Shown piece after piece: positions 37,984 to 49,631 of a stretch of DNA of 64,000 nt. The stretch is from Halomonas sp. TA22 (GTDB taxonomy: Bacteria > Pseudomonadota > Gammaproteobacteria > Pseudomonadales > Halomonadaceae): contig NZ_CP053108.1 in the NCBI RefSeq assembly GCF_013009075.1, positions 3,180,517 to 3,244,516 of the forward strand, written 5' to 3'. Within the stretch, counting starts at the first letter, position 1, and each line of letters opens with the position of its first letter. Below the pieces are notes generated by a model, which was given only the letters and a program-made list of their open reading frames with translations, was not told the origin of the DNA and made no database searches. The position numbers were made by a program, and so were the translations under genes.

Positions 37984-38857
37984 GACGTTCACGAAGGTGC
38001 TCCGCTAGATGGTCGACCAGCAAGCGCACCTTGGGTGAAAGATGGCGGTGTCGGGGGTAGACGGCCCACACCGCCGTATCGCTGTGCTGGTAGGCATCGA
38101 GTACTGAAACCAGCTCCCCGCTGCGTAGATAGGGCTTGACGTAGTAGTCCGGCAACTGGGCGAGCCCCAGCCCCTTGAGTGCTGCATCCAGTAGGGCAGG
38201 GCCGGAATTGGCCTGCCAGCGACCACTGATGCGTACCTCGCGGCGTACCCCCTCGATATCGAACAGCCAGTAATCCCTCGAGCCGGCCAGACACCGGTGC
38301 GTGGCCAGCTCGGCCAGCGAGTGGGGACGCGAGACCTGATCGAAGTAGGCCTTAGAGCCGACCACGTATTCGCGACGCTCGCAGAGCCGCTTGGCGATCA
38401 GTGTCGAATCCTTGAGCACCCCCATGCGGATGGCGATATCGAAGCCTTCGTCGATCAGCTCGACGCGGCGGTTGGTGAAGTGCATCTGCACCTCGAGCTG
38501 CGGATGCTGGCACTGGAAATCGTTGACCAAGGGGGCGATGTAGCGCTCGCCGAAGGTGGTGGCCGAGGTCAGACGCAGCAGCCCCCTGGGGCTTGCCTGC
38601 AGATCGTTGATGGCCGCCTCGGCGTCGCGAAAGCCATCGAATAGCGCGTGGCAGTGCTCGTAGTAGAGGGCGCCGGCATCGGTCAGGCGCGTCTGGCGGG
38701 TGGTGCGATAGAGCAGCTGGACACCAAGCTGGTTCTCCAATTGGCCGACCAGACGGCTGACGTGAGAATTGGAGACCTTGAGCTGGCGCGCCGCGGCGGA
38801 AAACGTGCCCAGGCGTACCACTTCGACAAAGGCTTCGATTCGATTCCAGCGTTGCAT
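37925..38857 (-). CDS. LysR-family regulator of formaldehyde detoxification (GfnR-like)
   Basis: A 310-residue LysR regulator with an N-terminal helix-turn-helix (GTFSAAARQLKVSNSHVSRLVGQLENQLGVQLL). It is divergent from the glutathione-dependent formaldehyde dehydrogenase gene. In Pseudomonas aeruginosa the LysR protein GfnR sits in the same position and activates adhC-fghA, so the same role is inferred here. A LysR-type inverted repeat lies between the two genes. Its 3' end overlaps the Crp/Fnr-type gene by 59 bases. Confidence 0.87.
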   Translation of the reverse strand: MQRWNRIEAFVEVVRLGTFSAAARQLKVSNSHVSRLVGQLENQLGVQLLYRTTRQTRLTDAGALYYEHCHALFDGFRDAEAAINDLQASPRGLLRLTSATTFGERYIAPLVNDFQCQHPQLEVQMHFTNRRVELIDEGFDIAIRMGVLKDSTLIAKRLCERREYVVGSKAYFDQVSRPHSLAELATHRCLAGSRDYWLFDIEGVRREVRISGRWQANSGPALLDAALKGLGLAQLPDYYVKPYLRSGELVSVLDAYQHSDTAVWAVYPRHRHLSPKVRLLVDHLAEHLRERLRRKSAPLTPGYTENACCR

Positions 38858-38873
38858 TGGATAGGCTCTCTTG

Positions 38874-38895
38874 ATTATTGCTCATGGGCAACAAT
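38874..38895. promoter_or_regulatory. LysR-type operator (T-N11-A inverted repeat)
   Basis: ATTATTGC-N6-GCAACAAT has seven of eight base pairs matching between arms and contains the T-N11-A pattern (T38879 to A38891). It lies 17 bases ahead of the LysR gene and about 130 before the dehydrogenase gene, the usual autoregulation/activation position. Confidence 0.6.
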
Positions 38896-38980
38896 CTTAT
38901 GCTGCCTGCCCGGTTTATCCCAGCGACCGCGCTCGCCTAGACTAGTCTATGTACCAAGGGTGACGCGCCTAGGCCGTTAA

Positions 38981-40135
<1,155 letters not shown>

Positions 40136-40143
40136 GCCGCTCT

Positions 40144-40165
40144 GGCACCGCCGGATGGCGGTGCC
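40144..40165 (+). other. intercistronic hairpin between frmA and fghA
   Basis: GGCACCGCC and GGCGGTGCC form a perfect 9-bp stem with loop GGAT, without a T-run. It may stabilise or process the mRNA rather than terminate it. Confidence 0.45.
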
Positions 40166-40199
40166 GCACGATGCCGTGCGCATGTCACAAGGAGGAGTT

Positions 40200-41051
40200 A
40201 TGACCATGACCGAACACCTGGAGCTGGTCTCCGCTACCAAGAGCTTCGGGGGCTGGATCAAGCGCTACAAGCACCACTCCCGGGCGCTGGGTTGCGAGAT
40301 GATCTTCGCCATCTACCTGCCGCCCCAGGCCGAGGAGGAGCGCGTGCCGCTGCTCTGGTGGCTGTCGGGACTCACCTGCAACGATGAGAACTTCATGCAG
40401 AAGTCCGGGGCTCAGCGCGTCGCCGCCGAACTCGGCATCGCCATCGTCTGTCCCGATACCAGCCCGCGCGGCACCGACCTGCCCGGCGAGCATGACGACT
40501 ACGATTTCGGCAGTGGCGCCGGCTTCTATCTCAACGCCAAGCAGGAGCCCTGGGCGCGCCACTACCGGATGTACGACTATATCAACGATGAGTTGCCCTC
40601 AGTGGTGCGCCAGCACTTCCCTGTGAATGGTCGTGAGTCGATCAGCGGCCACTCCATGGGCGGGCACGGTGCACTGATCCTGGCGCTGCGCCAGCCGGGA
40701 CGCTTCGCTTCGGTGTCGGCCTTCGCTCCTATCGTCAACCCGATGGGCGTGCCTTGGGGGCAGAAGGCGTTCAAGGGCTACCTCGGCGAGGAACGAGGCG
40801 ATTGGCGCCAGTACGATGCCTGCGAGCTGGTCGCCAAGGGCGTGTCGCGCCAGCCGCTGTTCATCGACCAGGGCGAGGCGGATAATTTCCTCGAGGATCA
40901 GCTCAAGCCCGAGCGGCTGGAGACGGTGTGCAAGACCCACGATCATCCGCTGACCTTGCGGCGCCAACCCGGCTACGATCATAGCTACTTCTTCATCGCC
41001 ACCTTCATCGAGGAGCACCTGCGCTACCACGCCGATTACCTATTCCGCTGA
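40200..41051 (+). CDS. fghA: S-formylglutathione hydrolase
   Basis: A 283-residue alpha/beta-hydrolase of the esterase D family that releases formate and glutathione from S-formylglutathione. The nucleophile elbow is GHSMGGHGAL (serine at residue 152), and PLLWWLSGLTCNDENFMQKSG and CPDTSPRG are family signatures; the catalytic histidine lies in GYDHSYFF. AAGGAGGAG precedes ATG 40200. It forms a two-gene operon with frmA. Confidence 0.95.
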   Translation: MTMTEHLELVSATKSFGGWIKRYKHHSRALGCEMIFAIYLPPQAEEERVPLLWWLSGLTCNDENFMQKSGAQRVAAELGIAIVCPDTSPRGTDLPGEHDDYDFGSGAGFYLNAKQEPWARHYRMYDYINDELPSVVRQHFPVNGRESISGHSMGGHGALILALRQPGRFASVSAFAPIVNPMGVPWGQKAFKGYLGEERGDWRQYDACELVAKGVSRQPLFIDQGEADNFLEDQLKPERLETVCKTHDHPLTLRRQPGYDHSYFFIATFIEEHLRYHADYLFR

Positions 41052-41228
41052 ATGGTCATCCATCGCTCGGTCGGCGCCTGCCACGGGAGCCGGCCGATTG
41101 AATCCATGCAGACTGCATGCAACCATGGCATCGGAGGGAGCCGTTGCACATGGCCGATTAACTTGAAAACGCTGCAGGTAGTGGCCGTTTGGGCCATCTC
41201 ATATGCTTCCGGCAAACGGGAATGGTGA

Positions 41229-41933
41229 ATGATGCGACATGTGGTGTATCGCTCAGTACGCATCTTTGCCATCGCGCTGCTGGGTTTCGTGGGGATCTCC
41301 ATTGTGCTGGTGCTGATGCTGCGTGTGGTACCGGTATTTGGCTCGATGGTGATGGTCGAACGCAAGGTGCAGTCGTGGGTGGCCCGCGAACCCATCAGCA
41401 TCCAGCAACAGTGGCGCCCCTGGTCGGAGTTGTCGAGCCACGCCAAGCTGGCGGTGATCGCTGCCGAGGACCAGCGCTTCCCCTTTCATCGCGGTTTCGA
41501 TCTCGATGCCATGCGCAGCGCCTGGGAGTCCAACCGCGCCGGTGGAAGCCTGCGTGGGGCGAGTACCATCAGCCAGCAGACCGCCAAGAACCTCTTCCTC
41601 TGGACCGGGCGTAGCTGGCTGCGCAAAGGCTTGGAAGCGTGGTTTACGGTATTGATCGAGCTGCTCTGGCCCAAGGAGCGCATCCTTGAGGTCTATCTCA
41701 ATATCGCCGAATGGGATAGTGGCGTGTTCGGCCTGGAAGCGGCAGGTCAGCACTATTTCGGCGTGGACGCCCATCAGCTCACCGAAGTGCAGGCCAGCCG
41801 CCTGGCAGCCATCCTCCCCAACCCACGGGCCTGGGATGCCGCTCGCCCCGGGCCGCATGTCGAGCGGCGCAGTGGCTGGATTCGCCAGCAGATGCGCAAC
41901 CTCGGGGGGGCGGCTTACCTCGAGCGTCTATAA
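41229..41933 (+). CDS. mtgA: monofunctional biosynthetic peptidoglycan transglycosylase
   Basis: A 234-residue GT51 glycosyltransferase with one N-terminal membrane segment (about residues 12-34). The catalytic glutamate is E80 in AAEDQRFPFHRGFD, and GASTISQQTAKNLFLW and LNIAEWDSGVFGLEAAGQHYF are conserved. It polymerises lipid II into glycan strands in the periplasm. It is a stand-alone gene; a second in-frame ATG follows at 41232. Confidence 0.94.
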   Translation: MMRHVVYRSVRIFAIALLGFVGISIVLVLMLRVVPVFGSMVMVERKVQSWVAREPISIQQQWRPWSELSSHAKLAVIAAEDQRFPFHRGFDLDAMRSAWESNRAGGSLRGASTISQQTAKNLFLWTGRSWLRKGLEAWFTVLIELLWPKERILEVYLNIAEWDSGVFGLEAAGQHYFGVDAHQLTEVQASRLAAILPNPRAWDAARPGPHVERRSGWIRQQMRNLGGAAYLERL

Positions 41934-42202
41934 ATAAAGGCGCATGTCTTCAACGCTTCGGTAAGCAAGCCGGTGAATCCGTGTCAGAATGCCAGCGCCG
42001 AATATGCCTCTCTCCGATCACAAGGGCGCTATGGCTGCATGGGTATGCGGCGTTTAAGCATAATGTGACTTATTCCTATCTATCAAACCTTCGGCTATCG
42101 ATTGATTGATCATCGTCATGATCGATGCGCCGGGACAGGGTAGACTCATGGCTCGCGAGCGAGTCGTGCTCGTCTTGAATCACCGTTGTGAAGGGGGAGA
42201 GG

Positions 42203-43384
42203 ATGAGAGTGGATGTGGCCATTGTCGGCGCAGGCCCGGTGGGGTTGAGTTTTGCAGCCGCTCTCGCTGCCGACGGGGTGTCGGTGGCGCTGATCGAATG
42301 CCAGCCCCTCGATGCGCTGCATGACCCTCAGCCTGATGGCCGCGAGATCGCGCTGACCCATGCAACCCGCTCGCTGCTGCAGCGTCTGGGGATCTGGCAG
42401 CGAATCTCGCCGCAGGAAGTGTCTCCGCTGCGCGATGCGCGAGTCTTCAATGGCGCCTCGCCGTTCGCGATGACCATCTCCAGCGGACGCAGCGAGGAGC
42501 GTACACCGCTGGGCTTTCTGGTCTCCAACCACCTGATTCGCCGGGCGGCCTTCGAGGTGGCCTCGTCGTGCAAGGGGATTCACTGGCATCAGGCGAGCGT
42601 CGAGCGTATCGATAGCGATGACCGTTGCGCGCGGCTATGGCTGAGCGACGGCACGCATATCGAAGCGGCACTGGCGGTGGCCGCCGATAGCCGTTTCTCC
42701 GAGACTCGCCGCCAGATGGGCATCGCCGCACAGATGCGCGATAACGGCAGGACCATGCTGGTGTGCCGCATGACCCATGACAAGGCCCACGACCAGAGTG
42801 CCTGGGAGTGGTTCGACCATGGCCAGACGCTGGCGCTGCTGCCGCTTGGCGAGCACTGCTCGTCGGTGGTACTGACCCTGACCAAGCACGAAATGGATGA
42901 GCTGCAGGCGCTTGACGATAGCGCTTTTGCGGCGCAGATTGCCCGGCGCTTCGATTACCGCCTGGGCGAGATGCGCAAGCAGGGCGAGGCACACACCTAT
43001 CCGCTGGTGAGTGTCTATGCCGAGCGCTTCGTGGCCCGGCGCTTCGCACTGATCGGTGATGCCGCGGTGGGCATGCACCCGGTCACGGCGCATGGCTTCA
43101 ACCTGGGGGTGCAGGGGCAACAGCGGCTGGCGGACCGAGTGCTCGATGCACGCCGGCGTGGCCTCGACATCGGCGCATCGCGAGTCCTTTCCGGTTACCA
43201 GCGCGAACATCGCCTGGCGTCGCGTCCGCTCTATCTGGCGACCCAGGCGATCGTCTCGCTGTACACCGACGACCGGCTGCCGGCACGGCTGCTGCGCTAC
43301 GCTGGACTGCGCCTCGCCGAGCATGCCGCGCCGCTCAAGGGCGCCATCGCCCATCACCTCATACAGGATAGTGGGACCCGCTAA
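42203..43384 (+). CDS. ubiquinone-biosynthesis FAD hydroxylase (UbiM-like, UbiH/F/I family)
   Basis: A 393-residue flavoprotein monooxygenase. The FAD-binding GAGPVGLSFAAALA is at the N-terminus. The second FAD motif reads GDAAVGMHPVTAHGFNLGVQG; this form, rather than the GNAAHxxHPIAGQGFNLG of UbiH/UbiF, points to the UbiM branch, from memory. UbiM-type enzymes hydroxylate one or more ring positions of the ubiquinone precursor. ATG 42203 follows GGGGAGAGG closely; the GTG at 42188 is less likely. Confidence 0.82.
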   Translation: MRVDVAIVGAGPVGLSFAAALAADGVSVALIECQPLDALHDPQPDGREIALTHATRSLLQRLGIWQRISPQEVSPLRDARVFNGASPFAMTISSGRSEERTPLGFLVSNHLIRRAAFEVASSCKGIHWHQASVERIDSDDRCARLWLSDGTHIEAALAVAADSRFSETRRQMGIAAQMRDNGRTMLVCRMTHDKAHDQSAWEWFDHGQTLALLPLGEHCSSVVLTLTKHEMDELQALDDSAFAAQIARRFDYRLGEMRKQGEAHTYPLVSVYAERFVARRFALIGDAAVGMHPVTAHGFNLGVQGQQRLADRVLDARRRGLDIGASRVLSGYQREHRLASRPLYLATQAIVSLYTDDRLPARLLRYAGLRLAEHAAPLKGAIAHHLIQDSGTR

Positions 43385-43400
43385 CCCTACTGCTCAGCAA

Positions 43401-43416
43401 TGTCAATATGTTGACT
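43401..43416. promoter_or_regulatory. NrdR box 1
   Basis: TGTCAATATGTTGACT contains the perfect palindrome GTCAA-TATG-TTGAC and matches the NrdR-box core CWATATNTWG. Its centre is exactly 31 bp from the centre of the second box, the three-turn spacing typical of NrdR box pairs. It overlaps the candidate -35 TTGACT. Confidence 0.75.
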
Positions 43417-43438
43417 TGCTCGCCATATGCACTACCAT
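43411..43438 (+). promoter_or_regulatory. candidate promoter of nrdHIEF
   Basis: TTGACT (43411-43416) and TACCAT (43433-43438) are 16 bp apart. Each lies inside one of the two NrdR boxes, so NrdR binding would block RNA polymerase. Transcription should begin near 43445. Confidence 0.5.
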
Positions 43439-43447
43439 ATCTGGTAA
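43432..43447. promoter_or_regulatory. NrdR box 2
   Basis: CTACCATATCTGGTAA contains the perfect palindrome TACCA-TATC-TGGTA. It lies 31 bp from box 1 and overlaps the candidate -10 and the first bases of the 19-bp hairpin. Confidence 0.75.
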
Positions 43448-43490
43448 CCGGTGCCTGCGATGTCGTCTATGCATCGCAGGCACCGGTTAC
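43444..43490 (+). repeat. perfect 19-bp inverted repeat at the predicted 5' end of nrdHIEF mRNA
   Basis: GTAACCGGTGCCTGCGATG (43444-43462) and its exact complement (43472-43490) enclose a nine-base loop. There is no T-run after it, so it is not an ordinary terminator. It begins where the transcript is expected to start. Confidence 0.85.
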
Positions 43491-43579
43491 GCTTCCTACG
43501 CGCCATTTCCGGCGTTTTTGGGCATGTGCCGATGATCGATTCGGCGCTTTTGTCATCCTCATTATTCGGAATGATGAAC

Positions 43580-43801
43580 ATGAAGATCGAGATTTACAGC
43601 AAGCCCGCCTGCGTGCAGTGCACCGCTACCTACCGCGCCCTGGACAAGCAGGGTCTCGACTACACGGTCATCGATCTCACCGAAGAGCCCAGCGCCCGTG
43701 AGACCGTGGAGAGCCTCGGCTATCGCCAGCTACCGGTGGTGGTGGTGGGTGAAGAGCACTGGTCGGGCTTCCGTCCCGATCGCATTCGCGAACTGGCCTG
43801 A
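43580..43801 (+). CDS. nrdH: glutaredoxin-like protein NrdH
   Basis: About 73 residues with a thioredoxin fold. The redox motif CVQC is at residues 11-14, and GYRQLPVVVVGEEHWSGFRPDRI is the typical NrdH C-terminal half. It supplies electrons to the class Ib ribonucleotide reductase. ATG 43580 has GGA nine bases upstream; ATGs at 43571 and 43574 are in frame but too close to it. It is the first gene of nrdHIEF. Confidence 0.93.
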   Translation: MKIEIYSKPACVQCTATYRALDKQGLDYTVIDLTEEPSARETVESLGYRQLPVVVVGEEHWSGFRPDRIRELA

Positions 43802-43837
43802 GATAATCGGCCTCCGAGCGAGGCTTGGGAGCGACCG

Positions 43838-44242
43838 ATGGGCGAACTCGTCTACTTCTCGACCAAGTCGGGCAATACGCATCGCTTCGTGGAGAAGCTC
43901 GGCTTGCCCGCCCAGCGCATCCCGCTCAGCCGCGAGGAGGAGGCGCTGCGAGTGGAGACACCCTATATCCTGGTCGTCCCCACCTACGGCGGCGGTAGTG
44001 CACAGGGCGCGGTGCCGGGCCAGGTGATCCGCTTTCTCAACGACGAGCACAACCGTGGCCTGATCCGCGGGGTGATCGCCTCGGGAAATACCAATTTCGG
44101 GGCGGCCTACTGCCTGGCAGGCCGCATCATCGCCGACAAGTGCCGGGTACCGGTGCTCTATCAATTCGAACTGCTTGGCACCGCCGAAGACGTGGCCAAG
44201 GTTCGCACGGGAGTGAACACGTTTTGGAAACAACAAGCCTAG
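43838..44242 (+). CDS. nrdI: flavodoxin-like protein NrdI
   Basis: A 134-residue NrdI flavoprotein needed to form the dimanganese-tyrosyl radical cofactor in Nrd[20 protein letters not shown] binds FMN phosphate, and [23 protein letters not shown] and [15 protein letters not shown] are the other FMN loops. It lies 36 bases after nrdH and 44 before nrdE. Confidence 0.95.
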   Translation: MGELVYFSTKSGNTHRFVEKLGLPAQRIPLSREEEALRVETPYILVVPTYGGGSAQGAVPGQVIRFLNDEHNRGLIRGVIASGNTNFGAAYCLAGRIIADKCRVPVLYQFELLGTAEDVAKVRTGVNTFWKQQA

Positions 44243-44286
44243 CCGTGCCAACCCGGCACGCCAGCAGCGAGAAGAGCGCGCGGACG

Positions 44287-46392
44287 ATGGACTACCATGC
44301 ACTCAACGCGATGCTCAACCTCTATGGCCCGAACGGCGAGCTGCAGCTCGACCGCGACCGCGAGGCGGCGCGCCAGTACTTCCTGCAGCACGTCAACCAG
44401 AACACGGTGTTCTTCCACTCGCTGGAGGAGAAGCTCGACTACCTGGTGGAGGAGGAGTACTACGAGGCGCAGGTGCTGGAACAGTACGAGCGTGCCTTCA
44501 TCAAGTCGCTGTTCGAGCAGGCCTACGCCTACAAGTTTCGTTTCCCGAGCTTTCTCGGTGCCTTCAAGTACTACACCAGCTACACGCTCAAGACCTTCGA
44601 CGGCAAGCGCTACCTCGAGCGCTACGAGGATCGCGTGTGCCTGGTGGCGCTGACCCTGGCGCGGGGCGACGAGACCCTGGCCCGGGCGCTGGTCGACGAG
44701 ATCATCAGCGGCCGCTTCCAGCCGGCCACGCCGACCTTCCTCAATTGCGGCAAGCGTCAGCGCGGCGAGCTGGTGTCGTGCTTCCTGCTGCGCATCGAGG
44801 ACAACATGGAGTCGATCGGGCGTGCCATCAACTCGGCACTGCAGCTCTCCAAGCGCGGTGGCGGTGTGGCCTTCCTGCTCAGCAACATCCGTGAGTTCGG
44901 GGCTCCAATCAAGCGTATCGAGAACCAGTCGTCGGGCATCATCCCGATCATGAAGCTGCTCGAGGATGCCTTCTCCTACGCCAACCAGCTCGGTGCACGC
45001 CAGGGGGCGGGCGCGGTCTATCTCAATGCCCACCACCCGGACATCCTGCGCTTCCTCGACACCAAGCGCGAGAACGCCGACGAGAAGATCCGTATCAAGA
45101 CACTGTCGCTGGGCGTGACCATCCCCGACGTCACCTTCGAGCTTGCCAAGCGCAACGAGGACATGTACCTGTTCTCGCCCTACGACGTCGAGCGCGTCTA
45201 TGGCGTGCCGTTCGGCGATATCAGCGTGACCGAGAAGTACCACGAGATGGTCGCCGACGGGCGCATCAGCAAGCGCAAGATCAAGGCACGCGAGTTCTTC
45301 CAGATACTCGCCGAGCTGCAGTTCGAGTCCGGTTATCCCTACCTGATGTTCGAGGACACGGTGAACCGGGCCAACCCGATCGCCGGGCGTATCAACATGA
45401 GCAACCTCTGCTCGGAGATCCTGCAGGTCAACACCCCCACCGAGTACGATGCCGACCTCGGCTATCGTCATACCGGCGAGGACATCTCCTGCAACCTGGG
45501 CTCGATGAACATCGCCAAAGTGATGGACTCCGGCGATATCGCTACCAGCGTCGAGATCGCCGTGCGCGGCCTCACCGCCGTCTCGGAGATGAGCAACCTG
45601 AGTTCGGTGCCCTCCATTGCCAAGGGCAATGCGCAGTCGCGCGCCATCGGCTTGGGTCAGATGAACCTGCATGGCTATCTTGGCCGCGAGAAGATCTTCT
45701 ACGGATCGGACGAAGGGCTGGATTTCACCAATCTCTATTTTTATTGCGTGGCTTATCACGCACTGCGCGCCTCCAACCGTCTGGCCATCGAGCATGGCGA
45801 GAGCTTCGCCGGCTTCGCCGACTCGAAGTACGCCAGCGGCGAGTTCTTCGACAAATACACCGAGCAGGCGTGGCTGCCGCGTACCGAGAAGGTGCGCGAG
45901 CTGTTCGAGAAGGCCGGCATCGCACTTCCCGACCAGGACGACTGGCGCGCGCTGAAGGCATCGGTGATGGTGCACGGGCTCTACAACCGTAATCTGCAGG
46001 CGGTACCTCCGACCGGTTCGATCTCCTACATCAACCACTCCACCTCGAGCATCCACCCGGTGGCCGCCAAGATCGAGATTCGCAAGGAGGGCAAGCTGGG
46101 ACGCGTCTACTACCCGGCGCCGTTCCTCTCCGACGATAACCTCGAGTACTACCAGGACGCCTACGAGATCGGGCCTGAGAAGATCATCGACACCTACGCC
46201 GAGGCATCCAAGCACGTCGACCAAGGGCTGTCGCTGACGCTGTTCTTCCCCGATACCGCCACGACACGGGATATCAACAAGGCGCAGATCTACGCCTGGC
46301 GCAAGGGCATCAAGACGCTCTACTACATCCGCCTGCGTCAGTCCGCCCTGGAAGGGACCGAAGTTGAGGGCTGCGTCTCCTGCACCCTGTAA
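44287..46392 (+). CDS. nrdE: class Ib ribonucleoside-diphosphate reductase alpha subunit NrdE
   Basis: About 701 residues from ATG 44287 ([14 protein letters not shown]). It holds the catalytic and allosteric sites that reduce ribonucleoside diphosphates. [47 protein letters not shown] and [19 protein letters not shown] are strongly conserved, and the C-terminal redox pair is GCVSCTL. E. coli NrdE has about 13 residues before MDYH, so GTG 44245 (about 715 residues) is a possible start, though it has no good ribosome-binding site. Confidence 0.95.
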   Translation: MDYHALNAMLNLYGPNGELQLDRDREAARQYFLQHVNQNTVFFHSLEEKLDYLVEEEYYEAQVLEQYERAFIKSLFEQAYAYKFRFPSFLGAFKYYTSYTLKTFDGKRYLERYEDRVCLVALTLARGDETLARALVDEIISGRFQPATPTFLNCGKRQRGELVSCFLLRIEDNMESIGRAINSALQLSKRGGGVAFLLSNIREFGAPIKRIENQSSGIIPIMKLLEDAFSYANQLGARQGAGAVYLNAHHPDILRFLDTKRENADEKIRIKTLSLGVTIPDVTFELAKRNEDMYLFSPYDVERVYGVPFGDISVTEKYHEMVADGRISKRKIKAREFFQILAELQFESGYPYLMFEDTVNRANPIAGRINMSNLCSEILQVNTPTEYDADLGYRHTGEDISCNLGSMNIAKVMDSGDIATSVEIAVRGLTAVSEMSNLSSVPSIAKGNAQSRAIGLGQMNLHGYLGREKIFYGSDEGLDFTNLYFYCVAYHALRASNRLAIEHGESFAGFADSKYASGEFFDKYTEQAWLPRTEKVRELFEKAGIALPDQDDWRALKASVMVHGLYNRNLQAVPPTGSISYINHSTSSIHPVAAKIEIRKEGKLGRVYYPAPFLSDDNLEYYQDAYEIGPEKIIDTYAEASKHVDQGLSLTLFFPDTATTRDINKAQIYAWRKGIKTLYYIRLRQSALEGTEVEGCVSCTL

Positions 46393-46411
46393 CGGCCGAA
46401 TACGAGAGTGA

Positions 46412-47407
<996 letters not shown>

Positions 47408-47426
47408 TTCAAGACATGTGTGTACC

Positions 47427-47457
47427 GCAAACGGCCCGAATGGGCCGTTTGCGTTTC
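47427..47457 (+). terminator. nrdHIEF terminator
   Basis: A perfect 11-bp stem GCAAACGGCCC/GGGCCGTTTGC (47427-47437 with 47442-47452) has loop GAAT and is followed by GTTTC. It starts 20 bases after nrdF and may also act on the convergent gene. Confidence 0.82.
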
Positions 47458-47469
47458 TGCGTCAGTCGG

Positions 47470-47874
47470 TCACGAGGAGCGTGGCCAGCCCTGGCGTAGA
47501 CGCCGCGTGGTGGCCGCCCAGAAGCCATGCCCCGAAGTGCTGGGGGTAGACGACAGCATGGCAGAAGCCTGCTGGAGCGGTGCGAGAATCGCATCCAGAT
47601 GATGGTGACAGAGCTTGCTGGTCAGCGCGCCCGGGCACTGGGCCAGCAGCAGGCCGCAATGGTAATAGGCATTGTCCAGGGCCTGGCGCAGCTCGCCGCT
47701 GGGGCCGACCGCCATGCGGCAACTCTCGAGCTCTCGGGAGAGCATCAATAGCAGGGTACTATCCAGCCAGCAGGGTTGGGTATCATTCTTCTTGCCGGCC
47801 AAGGAGCGCTTGATGGCCTGGAAGGAGATGTGGAGAAAGATGGTGGTGTAGTACACCCTGGAACGTTCGGACAT
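47470..47874 (-). CDS. hypothetical protein next to a Fur-type site
   Basis: A 134-residue predicted protein with no family I recognise. Four cysteines (CWLD, ESCRMA, HCGLLLAQC, KLCHHHL regions, with a CHHHL run) could bind metal, but no standard motif is formed. The start lacks a purine-rich ribosome-binding sequence, which lowers confidence. The Fur-type palindrome at 47903-47921 is centred about 38 bases before its ATG, so iron control is possible. It is convergent with nrdF. Confidence 0.5.
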   Translation of the reverse strand: MSERSRVYYTTIFLHISFQAIKRSLAGKKNDTQPCWLDSTLLLMLSRELESCRMAVGPSGELRQALDNAYYHCGLLLAQCPGALTSKLCHHHLDAILAPLQQASAMLSSTPSTSGHGFWAATTRRLRQGWPRSS

Positions 47875-47906
47875 GGCGGTGCAGGCTCGTCAAGTCGTAA
47901 TTGATA

Positions 47907-49604
<1,698 letters not shown>

Positions 49605-49631
49605 CCGTTGCCTGCGAGGGAGAGGCAGCGT

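Noticed and set aside
42108-42123. GATCAT-CGTC-ATGATC inverted repeat before the UbiM-like gene
   Set aside because: Six-base arms rich in GATC are easily met by chance and no promoter context supports it.
43444-43490. The 19-bp hairpin as terminator of the preceding hydroxylase gene
   Set aside because: No T-run follows on either strand, and it lies downstream of the nrd promoter elements.
43385-43579. Cobalamin riboswitch ahead of the ribonucleotide reductase genes
   Set aside because: The leader is too short and no B12-box-like sequence was seen; class Ib enzymes do not use B12.
47527-47751. Plus-strand small open frame downstream of nrdF
   Set aside because: It overlaps the minus-strand 134-residue frame, has no ribosome-binding site and no recognisable product.
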